Positions 34,443 to 43,904 of a stretch of DNA of 52,370 nt are shown here, in pieces. Each line of letters opens with the position of its first letter. The stretch's first letter is position 1. The notes below the pieces were generated by a model. That model had not been told where the DNA came from. It saw only the letters and a program-made list of their open reading frames with translations, and searched no databases. The position numbers and the translations under genes were made by a program. The stretch comes from an uncultured Bulleidia sp. (GTDB lineage: Bacteria > Bacillota_I > Bacilli_A > Erysipelotrichales > Erysipelotrichaceae), in the NCBI GenBank assembly GCA_934725105.1, contig CAKVBD010000015.1, positions 1 to 52,370 of the forward strand, read 5' to 3'.

Positions 34443-35789
34443 TCATATCTGCATCATTTGTTTGATTTTTCGAAAGCTATACAGAAAGTAGGCAATTTCT
34501 ACAATTGCGGTAAGTGTCCAGGAACATGGATATAACAAATATAATGAAGTGATTGTATGAAACTGTGCAAAGATCGTATATACCCACAGTACTCTAAATG
34601 CACAAGATCCAATCATCACAATGATTGTTGGAAGAATACTCTTTCCAATGCCTCGACTAGCCGCAATCGTACAATCCATAAATGAAGAGAGACAATATGA
34701 AAATGCCATGATTCTCAACTTTTCCATTCCTGACTGCATGACAAGTGCATCATTTGTAAATAGTGATAAGAACGTATTTCCAAATATAAGAAGCAATCCA
34801 CCAAATAATACACCAGAAGAAAATGAATAGAACAATGCAATCAGATAGCTCTTCATCATACGTTCCACATTTCCTGCACCATAGTTTTTAGATACAAAAG
34901 AAGAACAGCCTGTATGGAAAGCCGCCAGAACGTTATAAACAATCGTATCTGCATTATTCGCTGCAGAGTTTCCTGATACAACAATTGCATCAAAGGAATT
35001 CACTGCCTTTTGTACAAATAGATTCGCTATCGCAAAGATTGCATTCTGTAATCCAGCTGGAACACCTAATTCCATTACACGCATAAATGCATGACGATCA
35101 AATAAAGATGGTTCCACTACCAATTTACAGATATCTTCACGACTCTTTAAGTGTGCCAGTATTAATCCAGCACTCAAATACTGTGCAATGACAGATGCAA
35201 TCGCTACCCCATCTGCAGCTCTATGAAATACAATAACGAAGAATAAGTTCAAAATAACATTCGCAATTCCCGCAACTGTTAAATACATCAAAGGTCTTTT
35301 CGTATCTCCACATGCACTCAACACACCATTTCCATAGTTATATAAAGCCATTGCAGGAAAACCTAATGAAAAGATCTTTAAATACAATGCTGCCTGTTGA
35401 AATAACTCCTGTTTTGTATTTAATACATTCAGCATGATATCTGTTGAGAAAAAAGAAATCAGGCAAATCAAAATTCCAACGACACCACATGCAACAAATG
35501 CGCTGCATATATTCTTTTTTGTCAGCGCATTGTTCTGTGCACCTAGACAATGTGCAATGACTACCGTAACACCACTGCCCATGCCTATAAGAAACCCTGT
35601 ATACAACGATACAAGGATCGTTGTAGAACCAACTGCACCAAGTGCGGTATAATCCGCAAACTTTCCTACAATTGCGACATCGCTTAAATTAAATAAAACT
35701 TCTAAGATTTGCGCAAACATCAACGGCACGCTAAAGAAAAATATATTTTTCCAAAGAGAACCTTCACACATTTGAATACTTTGTTTCAT
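34443..35789 (-). CDS. MATE family efflux transporter (second)
   Basis: A 448-residue twelve-segment membrane exporter of the MATE family, distinct from the one at 1562-2902. It has the N-terminal SLWKNIFFFSVPLMFAQILEVLFN and GNGVLSACGDTKRPLMYL, which are characteristic of the DinF/NorM-like group, and the related second half begins near GVPAGLQNAIFAIANLFVQ. Substrates are unknown. A weak ribosome binding site (GGGTG-GAG) precedes the ATG. Confidence 0.9.
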   Translation of the reverse strand: MKQSIQMCEGSLWKNIFFFSVPLMFAQILEVLFNLSDVAIVGKFADYTALGAVGSTTILVSLYTGFLIGMGSGVTVVIAHCLGAQNNALTKKNICSAFVACGVVGILICLISFFSTDIMLNVLNTKQELFQQAALYLKIFSLGFPAMALYNYGNGVLSACGDTKRPLMYLTVAGIANVILNLFFVIVFHRAADGVAIASVIAQYLSAGLILAHLKSREDICKLVVEPSLFDRHAFMRVMELGVPAGLQNAIFAIANLFVQKAVNSFDAIVVSGNSAANNADTIVYNVLAAFHTGCSSFVSKNYGAGNVERMMKSYLIALFYSFSSGVLFGGLLLIFGNTFLSLFTNDALVMQSGMEKLRIMAFSYCLSSFMDCTIAASRGIGKSILPTIIVMIGSCAFRVLWVYTIFAQFHTITSLYLLYPCSWTLTAIVEIAYFLYSFRKIKQMMQI

Positions 35790-35847
35790 CTCTACACCCT
35801 TTTATTTCATACACTATTGTATCCATCCTTTGCAGAGGGTAAAGAAA

Positions 35848-35871
35848 AACTTTCCAAAAAGATGGAAAGTT
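35848..35871 (-). terminator. Intrinsic terminator of the TVP38-family gene
   Basis: The stem AACTTTCC/GGAAAGTT with an eight-base loop overlaps the stop codon region and is followed by TTTCTTT on the minus strand. Confidence 0.7.
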
Positions 35872-36574
35872 AATTTGCTTTCAATAATTTATCTCTGTTT
35901 TTCGCAACAAGCAATGTAATTGCCACTTCAATTACAAATGCAAATACCATGAATAGATACTGTCCATTTGCTAAAAAGTGTCCTGCCATGCAATTTAATA
36001 ACACCTGGATCCAGCTGCTTGCCGCTACCGCAATAGAGAATTCCTTCACTGTAATTGTTGTCTGTGCGGATAAGTATGGAATGATTCCATTGGGAACCCC
36101 TGGAACCATACATGCAATTGCCACAACAAAGATCTGATGTCCCTGATTGATTTTCTGAATGAGCCAGTTTTCTTTCTCGCCTTCTTTATGAATCAGTGTC
36201 GCAATATTCTTTTTAAACAATCTTCCGATTGTAAATGCAATCACATTTCCACTGACAAATCCAATCCAGCAAACGATAAAGCTCTTCCACCATCCATAAA
36301 TCAAAGCGCCTGCAACTTGAATAACCATGGAAGGAAACACAATTGATACGACCTGCATTACACAAATCACCCACAATACAACAAATCCACCAATCGTTGA
36401 CTGTGCTTCTAAATATGCTTTCAACTCTTCCTGATCACCATGTTCCAATAAATGAAACAATTCAACAATTTGATTTCCAAACGTTTTATATACGATATAT
36501 GCCATAAAAACCACAACACATATCATCAATAAGATCAATGTATTTTTTCCTATCTGTTTTACCTTTTTTGCCAT
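35870..36574 (-). CDS. TVP38/TMEM64 family (VTT domain) membrane protein
   Basis: A 234-residue protein with about six hydrophobic segments and the VTT/DedA core (VIQVAGALIYGWWKSFIVCWIGFVSGNVIAFTIGR, then MVPGVPNGIIPYL). The family includes candidate lipid scramblases and membrane-homeostasis proteins. The specific role is not evident. It has no obvious partner gene; its terminator isolates it from the MATE gene downstream. Confidence 0.85.
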   Translation of the reverse strand: MAKKVKQIGKNTLILLMICVVVFMAYIVYKTFGNQIVELFHLLEHGDQEELKAYLEAQSTIGGFVVLWVICVMQVVSIVFPSMVIQVAGALIYGWWKSFIVCWIGFVSGNVIAFTIGRLFKKNIATLIHKEGEKENWLIQKINQGHQIFVVAIACMVPGVPNGIIPYLSAQTTITVKEFSIAVAASSWIQVLLNCMAGHFLANGQYLFMVFAFVIEVAITLLVAKNRDKLLKAN

Positions 36575-36790
36575 AAACTAACCTGAATTGCCTAAGGAAT
36601 ATAGCATATTTCTTAAGAAATATCACAACTTTTATTAAAAAAATATATAAATATCAAAAATTGTATATACATAACGCAAAATTTTAACAGTTCTTTTTTC
36701 ATGAATTTTAATTTCTCATTTTCATAATATATGAAAATATATGTTTCTATTTCAAGTACATTTACATATTTGTTTTCAGTTTAAATACAG

Positions 36791-36939
36791 TATAATATAG
36801 CATGGTTTGGTCTATTGGTTACTATTGTCATATATGGGGATATAAGAACAATTGATAATATGATGGTATTTTTCTTACTGCCTGCACCATACATTGATAG
36901 ATCACCTATTCAGAAAGGATGAACTAACACATTAGTTCA
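36791..36939 (+). promoter_or_regulatory. Promoter and possibly structured leader of the permease-peptidase operon
   Basis: This lies in the largest gene-free stretch (36575-36950). A perfect TATAAT at 36791-36796 would give a leader of about 150 bases. By hand it folds as a three-way junction: closing helix 36809-36816 with 36896-36903 (eight pairs, two G-U), and arms 36824-36828 with 36848-36852 and 36863-36867 with 36886-36890. A separate perfect hairpin (eight-base arms, 36920-36939) ends three bases before the AAGG ribosome binding site. It matches no riboswitch class that I know. The part before 36780 is AT-rich with no further signal. Confidence 0.4.
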
Positions 36940-36950
36940 ATTAAGGTAAA

Positions 36951-38390
36951 ATGGACAATTCTAAAAAAATTAAATGGTATGCCTTATCCTTTATGTGTTT
37001 CTCAACACTTTGGGGATTCGGTAATGTCGTTAATGGTTTCATGTACTTTAACGGCATACAGGTTATTTTCTCATGGTTAATGATGTTTGCATTATACTTC
37101 ATTCCATACGCATTAATGGTAGGAGAACTCGGCTCTGCATTCAAAAACAAAGGTGGAGGCGTTACATCCTGGGTACAAGAAACAGCTGGAAGCAAACTTG
37201 CATATTATGCAGGATGGACATATTGGGCAGTACATGTCTCTTATATCGCAAGTAAATGTTCCAGTGGCTTAAAAGCTATTTCATGGCTGGTATTTAGAAA
37301 CGCAGAAACATATGACTCTTTCCCAACACGTTATATTCAGATTGCGGCACTGATCGTACTGATCGTATTCTGCTATATCGCTTCTAAAGGTTTGAACCCA
37401 CTAAAGAAGCTGGCAACACTTGCTGGAAGCAGTATGTTCGTACTTAGTATTCTCTACATCATTTTGATGTTTGGTGCACCAATCATTAATCCAAATGGTG
37501 GATATGTATCCATGGACTGGTCAATGAAGAATCTCATTCCAAATTTCAATGTTGAATATATCACAAGCTTATCCATTCTTGTATTCGCTGTGGGCGGTAT
37601 TGAAAAGATCTCTCCATATGTCAATAAAATGGAAGGCAATCCAGCAAAGCAATTCCCTAAGTCAATGATCTTTGCGGCTGTTATGGTTGTAATCTGTGCT
37701 TTATTCGGTACGATTGCTATGGGTATGATGTTTGATCCAGAAATCATCAATGCAAGTGCAGAAATCAAGAGTTCTTATATTTCTAACGGTTCTTACTGGG
37801 CATTCCAGAAGCTAGGCAACTACTATGGTATGGGCGATCTATTGTTGATCATCTACGCTGCAGCTACCGCAATCGGACAGTTTTCAACACTTGTCATTTC
37901 TATCGATGCGCCATTAAGAATGTTATTAGAAGATGAAAATTCTTCTCAATATATTCCTAAGACATTACTCAAGCAGAATCAAAATGGTTCTTACGTTAAC
38001 GGTATCAAGATGGTAGCATTACTCTCTGGTACAATCATCCTTGCACAGATGACAGTTCCAGGCGCAGCTGCAGTTCTTACACAGCTCAACAAGCTCAATT
38101 CTGTATGTATGCCATTCCGTTACATCTGGGTATTCTTTGCATATATCATGCTTAAAAAGGCAGGAGATGCATTTTCTCAAGAATATCATTTTGTAAAAGG
38201 TAAAACACTTGGTATGATTATTGGTGGCTGGTGCTTCTTTGTTACTCTGTTCTGCTGTATTACAGGTGTATACTCAACAGACATGAGAACAATGATTCTA
38301 AATATCTGTACACCAGTTGTCTTGATTGTTCTTGGTATGATCTTACCAATAATTCGTCAAGCACAAGATAAGAAAGAAAAAGGCAACTAA
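36951..38390 (+). CDS. APC superfamily amino acid permease
   Basis: A 479-residue membrane protein with about twelve hydrophobic segments. The first segment has the broken-helix pattern STLWGFGNVVNGFMY, and GSAFKNKGGGVTSWV is typical of the glutamate/GABA antiporter-like branch of amino acid permeases. The substrate cannot be set. One base after its stop the M18 aminopeptidase begins, so the two are translationally coupled. Import or exchange of amino acids next to peptide breakdown makes sense. AAGG precedes the ATG by about four bases, which is a weak site, and a hairpin sits just upstream. Confidence 0.88.
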   Translation: MDNSKKIKWYALSFMCFSTLWGFGNVVNGFMYFNGIQVIFSWLMMFALYFIPYALMVGELGSAFKNKGGGVTSWVQETAGSKLAYYAGWTYWAVHVSYIASKCSSGLKAISWLVFRNAETYDSFPTRYIQIAALIVLIVFCYIASKGLNPLKKLATLAGSSMFVLSILYIILMFGAPIINPNGGYVSMDWSMKNLIPNFNVEYITSLSILVFAVGGIEKISPYVNKMEGNPAKQFPKSMIFAAVMVVICALFGTIAMGMMFDPEIINASAEIKSSYISNGSYWAFQKLGNYYGMGDLLLIIYAAATAIGQFSTLVISIDAPLRMLLEDENSSQYIPKTLLKQNQNGSYVNGIKMVALLSGTIILAQMTVPGAAAVLTQLNKLNSVCMPFRYIWVFFAYIMLKKAGDAFSQEYHFVKGKTLGMIIGGWCFFVTLFCCITGVYSTDMRTMILNICTPVVLIVLGMILPIIRQAQDKKEKGN

Positions 38391-38391
38391 A

Positions 38392-39711
38392 ATGAACGAA
38401 AAAACAGTATCCGAAGAGTTATTTCAATTTATTCAAAACAGTCCAAGTATGTTTCATTCCATTCAGACAATGAAGTCTTACTTAGACGAAGCAGACTTTA
38501 CATACCTTCCAGAAAATACAACATGGAGTCTTGAAAAAGGAAAGAATTACTACACAATTAGAAATCATTCCAGTATTATCGCATTCCAGGTTGGTTCTTC
38601 TTTAGACAACTATCATTTCCAGATGTGTGCATCTCACAGTGATTCCCCTACATTCAAAATCAAGAGTGTACCTGAATTAAAGGGACAGGGCGATTACTTA
38701 AGATTAGATGTTGAAGCATATGGCGGCATGATTGATGCAACATGGTTCGACCGTCCATTAACAGTCGCTGGTAGAGCTCTTGTTAGAAATGGCAATACAA
38801 TTGAAAACAAACTTGTATACATTGATAAGGATCTATTATTGATTCCAAATGTTGCAATCCATCTCAATCGTGATGTGAATAATGGCGTTCACTTCAATCG
38901 ACAGATTGATCTATGTCCTCTATTCTCTTGCGGCAAAGCAAAAGAAGGAGACTTTAGAAAGATGATTGCGAATGAATGCGGTGTGAAGGAAGAAGATCTT
39001 CTTGGTGCAGACTTATTCTTAGTCAATCGTCAAAGACCATGTATCTGGGGATATAAAGATGAATTTATTTCATCTCCTAAATTAGATGACTTACAATGTG
39101 CATTCACAACACTCAAGGCATTCTTAGCTTCTAAGAATGATCATGACATCAACGTATTTGCTTGTTTCGACAACGAAGAAGTTGGTTCAAACACAAAGCA
39201 AGGCGCAATGTCTACGTTCCTCAAAGATACACTGACACGTATTAACCTTGGCCTTGGCTTCACACAGGAAGATTACTTCAAGGCAGTTTCTAAGTCTTTT
39301 TTAGTCAGTGCGGATAATGCACACGCTGTACATCCAAACCACCCAGAAAAGACAGACGCTGTAAACTGTTCTTACATGAACAAAGGTCTTGTCATCAAGG
39401 AAAGTGCAAACCAGAAATATACAACAGATGCATTCTCAAGATCTGTAATGATGCAGATTTGTCATATGGCAAATACACCTTTCCAGACATTTGCAAATCG
39501 TTCTGATTCTGCAGGTGGTTCCACACTTGGAAATCTTTCTAACACACAAGTCAGTGTTCACGCAGTAGATATCGGTTTACCTCAGCTATCCATGCATTCA
39601 ACATATGAAACTGCAGGTATCGAAGATACTGTTACAACAATTGAAGCATTAACAAAGTACTATTCAACAGATATTGATATTACAAATTTTGAGTGCGTTA
39701 ACTTTCGTTAA
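38392..39711 (+). CDS. M18 family aminopeptidase
   Basis: A 439-residue metallo-aminopeptidase of family M18, which removes N-terminal acidic or neutral residues from peptides in the cytosol. The metal ligands are visible: His in CASHSDSPTFKIK, Asp in SSPKLDDLQCAF, Glu-Glu in CFDNEEVGSNTKQG, Asp in VSADNAHAVHPNH and the final His in SMHSTYETAG. It starts one base after the permease stop. Confidence 0.93.
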   Translation: MNEKTVSEELFQFIQNSPSMFHSIQTMKSYLDEADFTYLPENTTWSLEKGKNYYTIRNHSSIIAFQVGSSLDNYHFQMCASHSDSPTFKIKSVPELKGQGDYLRLDVEAYGGMIDATWFDRPLTVAGRALVRNGNTIENKLVYIDKDLLLIPNVAIHLNRDVNNGVHFNRQIDLCPLFSCGKAKEGDFRKMIANECGVKEEDLLGADLFLVNRQRPCIWGYKDEFISSPKLDDLQCAFTTLKAFLASKNDHDINVFACFDNEEVGSNTKQGAMSTFLKDTLTRINLGLGFTQEDYFKAVSKSFLVSADNAHAVHPNHPEKTDAVNCSYMNKGLVIKESANQKYTTDAFSRSVMMQICHMANTPFQTFANRSDSAGGSTLGNLSNTQVSVHAVDIGLPQLSMHSTYETAGIEDTVTTIEALTKYYSTDIDITNFECVNFR

Positions 39712-39810
39712 TCAATCAAAGTTACATGTATAAGATTTCTTCAAAAAAGAAGTAGACGTTAACTGCTTTTGAATTGTACAATATTATAAGCAGTAGAGAG
39801 GTGATGCAAA

Positions 39811-40008
39811 GTGACAGAAGTTAAAAAACATGCATATTGGATCCACTTCACAAGAGAAGACAAAGAATCCATCAATGGATTTGTTTATCTACCACAATGT
39901 ACTTGTTCAAATTGCGAACAACGTGTCAATTACGAAAAACCAATTTGTCCATATTGTGGGGCAATCATGGATGCAGAAGCTCCAAAGGATACAACAGAGC
40001 ACTCGTAA
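39811..40008 (+). CDS. Small zinc-ribbon protein
   Basis: A 65-residue protein starting with GTG, with GAGGTGATG just upstream. An ATG at 39803 is out of frame and soon stops. Two CxxC knuckles (CSNC and CPYC), with the extra Cys before the first (CTC), suggest zinc binding. It begins KHAYWIHFTRED, a pattern common in small phage-like or Firmicutes zinc proteins. The function is unknown. It has its own terminator. Confidence 0.6.
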   Translation: MTEVKKHAYWIHFTREDKESINGFVYLPQCTCSNCEQRVNYEKPICPYCGAIMDAEAPKDTTEHS

Positions 40009-40020
40009 GAGTGCTTTTTT
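39998..40020 (+). terminator. Intrinsic terminator of the small zinc-ribbon gene
   Basis: The stem AGCACTC/GAGTGCT with a four-base loop spans the stop codon and is followed by six T. Confidence 0.8.
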
Positions 40021-40038
40021 TATGAAAAAAACATCCAT

Positions 40039-40977
40039 TTACTGAAATGATTTCATCATATTCTGCTTGCGAAACTGCAGTGGCGTTAACTGTGTCGCTT
40101 TTTTAAATTCTTTCATAAAATGTCCAAGATTATTAAATCCACTTTCCAGACAAACCTCCATCACTGGAAGTTCTGTTGTACTTAATAATGTTGTTGCATG
40201 ATGAATACGATAGTCATTAATATAAGAAATTGGTGTTTTTCCAAGTGCTTTTTTGAAAAAGCGACAGAAATACTGTTCATTCATCCCCACAAGTGCACTT
40301 AGCTGTGCAAGTGTTAACTGACGCTGGTAATTCTGATGAATATAGCTGAGTACACGCTTCAAAAGCTCTACACGTGGGTTGTGAGATGGATTGCTTGAAG
40401 TTAGTAAAGTATATTCCGCAAGAACTCCAAGAATACTCAATAGTGCAGCTTTTACCTGTAATTGAGAAACAGGATTTTCAATTGTAAACTGATCACGACA
40501 AACATGGTTTTCTTTACAAAATATCGAACGAATTTTCAAAAACTCCTGTTGAACCTGTGCAAATGCTGGATGTTCAGAAGTTAAAAAAGACGGAAAAGAA
40601 AGTTTATGTTCTGATAAAGGAAGCAGAAATTGTTCCTGTACGAGATCTAAGGTTGCAAACGTCAATAAATCTGCAGAGAATACAACAGCCTGTTCCTGAT
40701 ATTGATCAGAATCAGAAGACAATGCATGTAATTCTCCACTATTGATAAAACAAAAACATGGACTTTTGAGATGCGTTATATTCATGTTGATATCCACCTG
40801 ATAAGAATCCTCTTCCAGATAGATAATCTCAATCTGTTCATGCCAGTGATGCTTTACGACATACAAAAAACCAGACGAATCATTTTCATGCATCGCCTGG
40901 TAAAAGGCACATGGAAAACTAAAGTTTCCATGTTGCCTTGCTTCTTTTAAAGATGAAGGAAATGTTTTATCTTTCAT
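40039..40977 (-). CDS. AraC family transcriptional regulator
   Basis: A 312-residue regulator. The N-terminal 170 or so residues hold a cupin-like sugar-binding fold (HEQIEIIYLEEDSYQVDIN, FCFINSGELHAL). The C-terminal 100 residues form the double helix-turn-helix (LTLAQLSALVGMNEQYFCRFFKKALGKTPISYINDYRI). Its ATG overlaps the stop of the alpha-glucosidase gene by four bases, so it is translated by coupling and is probably a self-regulated controller of that gene. Its inducer is likely an oligosaccharide or glucoside. Confidence 0.9.
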   Translation of the reverse strand: MKDKTFPSSLKEARQHGNFSFPCAFYQAMHENDSSGFLYVVKHHWHEQIEIIYLEEDSYQVDINMNITHLKSPCFCFINSGELHALSSDSDQYQEQAVVFSADLLTFATLDLVQEQFLLPLSEHKLSFPSFLTSEHPAFAQVQQEFLKIRSIFCKENHVCRDQFTIENPVSQLQVKAALLSILGVLAEYTLLTSSNPSHNPRVELLKRVLSYIHQNYQRQLTLAQLSALVGMNEQYFCRFFKKALGKTPISYINDYRIHHATTLLSTTELPVMEVCLESGFNNLGHFMKEFKKATQLTPLQFRKQNMMKSFQ

Positions 40978-42641
40978 TCATGTAGAATAACACGTGCTTC
41001 ATATGGTTGCAACTTTCCAATCTTATGCATTTTGTAATTGGAAATCAATTCCTTTGCATCAGGATCATCACAAAGATCACAATCCTGTTCATGATCAGTA
41101 AAGTTGCAGACAACAGTTAATGTCTGTCCATCAAGAAGACGATTATATGCATAGATAGATTCACTGTCTTCTAACAATCCCTGGAATGTTCCATAGACAA
41201 TGATTGGAAGTGTATGACGCAAACGAATCAATTCCTGATAATAATGGAATACAGAATCTGGATCTTCTAATGCAGCTTTCGCATTGATTTCTGTATAGTT
41301 TGGATTCACATTGATCCATGGTGTACCATCTGTAAAGCCAGCATTTTCAGAATCATCCCACTGCATTGGCGTACGTGCATTATCACGACCAATTTCCTGT
41401 AGATAACGCATCATGTCTTCTGCCTTTACCATTCCACTATCTACGTATTGATGGAAAGCATTGATACTTTCGATATCACGGTAATCTTCTAGCTTATCAA
41501 AGTAAACGTTTGTCATACCAAGCTCTTCACCTTGATAAATATAAGGTGTTCCTTTCATCATATGCAGACAAGTCGCAAGCATTTTCGCAGAAACAACACG
41601 ATATTCTTTGGAATCATTACCAAAGCGAGAAACTGCACGAGGCTGATCATGATTATCAAGATACAAGCTATTCCAGGCTTTTCCTTCTAGTTCATACTGC
41701 CATTGATTCATGACACGACGGAAATCTTTTAATTGAGGTTTTTGATCTGTCCATTTTCCAATTGGACCACTCACAAGATTCACATGTTCAAACTGGAATA
41801 TCATCCCCAGTTCACTTCCCTCATTATTTGCATATTTCTTTGCTTCATCAATCGTAACACCACTTGCTTCCCCAACTGTAAGCAGATCATAATGAGAAAG
41901 GACTCGCTTGTTCATTTCCTTCAAGTATTCATGAACACGCGGACCATTACATACGTATGGAGCAAGACTGCCATACAATCCATCTTCAATTGGTCCATCA
42001 GGGAAAGATTGTACTTTTGAAATCATACTGATAACATCCATACGGAATCCATCAATTCCCTTTTCACACCACCAGTTCATCATATCAAAAACTTCATCAC
42101 GAACCTTTGGATTTTCCCAGTTCAGATCTGGCTGCTTTTTTGAGAAGCAATGCAGATAGTACATACCTGTACGTTCATCTAGTTCCCATGCAGAACCACC
42201 AAACCAAGAACCCCAGTTGTTTGGTTCTTTGCCATCTTTTGCCTCTTTCCAGATGTAATAATCACGATATGGATTTTCTTTAGAACTACGGCTTTCAACA
42301 AACCAAGCATGTTCATCTGAAGTATGGTTTACCACAAGATCCATTACAATTTTAATATTGTGACGATGCGCTTCCGTAAGCAAATGATCAAAGTCTTCCA
42401 TTGTTCCAAAATCGTCCATGATATTACGGTAATCAGAAATATCATATCCATTATCATCATTTGGGGATTTGTAAACTGGAGAAAGCCAGATAACATCTAT
42501 TCCAAGTGTCTGTAAATAATCAAGATGTGCAATGATACCATTCAAATCACCAATACCATCATGATTGCTGTCAGCAAAACTGCGAGGATAAATCTGATAA
42601 ATGACTGCTTCTTTCCACCATGCTTTTTTCTCTTCTGTCAT
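40974..42641 (-). CDS. GH13 alpha-glucosidase (oligo-1,6-glucosidase-like)
   Basis: A 555-residue cytosolic glycoside hydrolase of family 13, subfamily 31-like. The N-terminus AVIYQIYPRSFADSNHDGIGDL, region I DLVVNHTSDEH, region II GFRMDVIS (nucleophile Asp), region III LTVGEAS (acid Glu) and region IV LDNHDQPR are all present, and the length is the family norm. Substrates are isomaltose-type oligosaccharides or related glucosides. AGGAGG precedes the ATG. A 17-base dyad, GTGTT-N7-AACAC, upstream is a likely operator, and AraC is encoded downstream in the same operon. Confidence 0.92.
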   Translation of the reverse strand: MTEEKKAWWKEAVIYQIYPRSFADSNHDGIGDLNGIIAHLDYLQTLGIDVIWLSPVYKSPNDDNGYDISDYRNIMDDFGTMEDFDHLLTEAHRHNIKIVMDLVVNHTSDEHAWFVESRSSKENPYRDYYIWKEAKDGKEPNNWGSWFGGSAWELDERTGMYYLHCFSKKQPDLNWENPKVRDEVFDMMNWWCEKGIDGFRMDVISMISKVQSFPDGPIEDGLYGSLAPYVCNGPRVHEYLKEMNKRVLSHYDLLTVGEASGVTIDEAKKYANNEGSELGMIFQFEHVNLVSGPIGKWTDQKPQLKDFRRVMNQWQYELEGKAWNSLYLDNHDQPRAVSRFGNDSKEYRVVSAKMLATCLHMMKGTPYIYQGEELGMTNVYFDKLEDYRDIESINAFHQYVDSGMVKAEDMMRYLQEIGRDNARTPMQWDDSENAGFTDGTPWINVNPNYTEINAKAALEDPDSVFHYYQELIRLRHTLPIIVYGTFQGLLEDSESIYAYNRLLDGQTLTVVCNFTDHEQDCDLCDDPDAKELISNYKMHKIGKLQPYEARVILHE

Positions 42642-42667
42642 ATTTGCCTCCTGTATGGTTACAAAAT

Positions 42668-42684
42668 GTGTTTATCAGTAACAC
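42668..42684. promoter_or_regulatory. Dyad upstream of the alpha-glucosidase gene
   Basis: The perfect arms GTGTT and AACAC are separated by seven bases in the leader of the GH13 gene. It lacks the CG core of a cre site. It could serve AraC or another regulator. Confidence 0.35.
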
Positions 42685-42801
42685 AATTCTATTTTTTCAT
42701 TTTTACTTTAACTTTTGAAAAGAAATTATTCTACTGTTAATATGACACAAAACTACGGTATTTTGACTTTTCACAAAATATCTTTCTCACAACATAAATA
42801 A

Positions 42802-42821
42802 AAGATGCACTCATGCATCTT
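42802..42821 (-). terminator. Intrinsic terminator of the ComEC-like gene
   Basis: The perfect stem AAGATGCA/TGCATCTT with a four-base loop is followed by TTTATTT on the minus strand. It lies three bases past the stop at 42825. Confidence 0.8.
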
Positions 42822-42824
42822 CAT

Positions 42825-43865
42825 TTATGGATTACATTGACCACATGGCGTATATCCCTCTTGTATGATTTCATCTCTTGTTAACTGAGAGATTTCTTTA
42901 TTATGTTCTGCCATTTCATTAACACTTTCACAATCCATTGTATGAAATTTCTTGCTCCTTGTATTCAATACATAGCCACTTTCTACTTGTTGTGTTTCCT
43001 GTACTTGTGACTGTTTTTCTGTTTCAAAAGAAATATTCTTTCCATCTGTCTTACACGTAATCGTTCCTTGCTGATCTGTACGATAAATCACACTGCCAGT
43101 CTGTTTTAATCCATCAAGTGTTTCTTTATGTGGATGTCCATACACATTGTCTTTTCCACATGAAATTACAGTATAGGATGGCGATACTGCATTCAGCCAT
43201 GCACTAGAAGCTGCATTATAGCTTCCATGATGTCCTGCTTTCAATATATCAACATTTACTTCATCAAAATGATTATACAGAATCAGCTGTTCTTCCAATT
43301 GTTCTGCATCCCCTGTAAATAAAAACGAAACATCTTTATAATCCATACGCAATACAATAGAATTGTTATTCTCTTCATTTGGAAGAATATCCGTAGGACC
43401 TAGCACTTGAATCGTTGCTTCTCCTAAAGAAAATGTATCTCCATCACTTGCAACATTGACTGGAACATTTTTTTCTTCCGCCTTCTTTAGAAATTTATTG
43501 TATGTTGTATTTTCACTTTCTGTATATGGAACGAGTATCTGCTTGCAGTATGCTGCCTCTAAAGCAGCACTTAATCCGCCAACATGATCAGCATGAGGAT
43601 GTGTTGCGACAACATAAGAAAGTGTATCAATTCCTTTTTCCTTTAAGATCGTGTAGATTTTCTGTGACTGGTTAGCTAAGCCACCATCAATCAGCATTGC
43701 TTCATCGTTATCGACAATTAAGGTAGAATCCCCTTGTCCAACATCAATAAAGTAAACTTCTAATCCATCACTGACTTCTTCACTTGCGTGATATCGTTTA
43801 TATCCTGCAGTTAGAAGTAATAGACTTCCAATCAGCAAACTAAATATATGTTCCCTTTTTCTCAT
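42825..43865 (-). CDS. Secreted ComEC/Rec2-like metallo-beta-lactamase-fold hydrolase
   Basis: A 346-residue exported protein: a basic N-terminus and hydrophobic segment (LLIGSLLLLTAGY) form a signal peptide or anchor. Residues 35-285 are a metallo-beta-lactamase fold like the C-terminal domain of ComEC: FIDVGQGDSTLI, ATHPHADHVGG, LFTGDAE, AGHHGS. The zinc ligands are all present. The last 50 residues are a small Cys-containing module (SKKFHTMDCESV, GYTPCGQC) seen after many secreted nucleases and likely metal-binding. It may act on nucleic acids or phosphoesters outside the cell. No competence membrane channel is fused. Confidence 0.85.
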   Translation of the reverse strand: MRKREHIFSLLIGSLLLLTAGYKRYHASEEVSDGLEVYFIDVGQGDSTLIVDNDEAMLIDGGLANQSQKIYTILKEKGIDTLSYVVATHPHADHVGGLSAALEAAYCKQILVPYTESENTTYNKFLKKAEEKNVPVNVASDGDTFSLGEATIQVLGPTDILPNEENNNSIVLRMDYKDVSFLFTGDAEQLEEQLILYNHFDEVNVDILKAGHHGSYNAASSAWLNAVSPSYTVISCGKDNVYGHPHKETLDGLKQTGSVIYRTDQQGTITCKTDGKNISFETEKQSQVQETQQVESGYVLNTRSKKFHTMDCESVNEMAEHNKEISQLTRDEIIQEGYTPCGQCNP

Positions 43866-43886
43866 TCCACTATTTTATCAAAAAAA

Positions 43887-43904
43887 GAGAGGAAAGTTCC
43901 TCTC
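43887..43904 (-). terminator. Intrinsic terminator of mgtE
   Basis: The stem GAGAGG/CCTCTC with a six-base loop overlaps the mgtE stop region and is followed by seven T on the minus strand. Confidence 0.75.

Noticed and set aside
36575..36950. A T-box leader before the amino-acid permease
   Set aside because: No T-box sequence (AGGGTGGNACC) or terminator/antiterminator pair is present.
42668..42684. A cre site before the GH13 gene
   Set aside because: The dyad has no CG core and does not fit the CcpA consensus.
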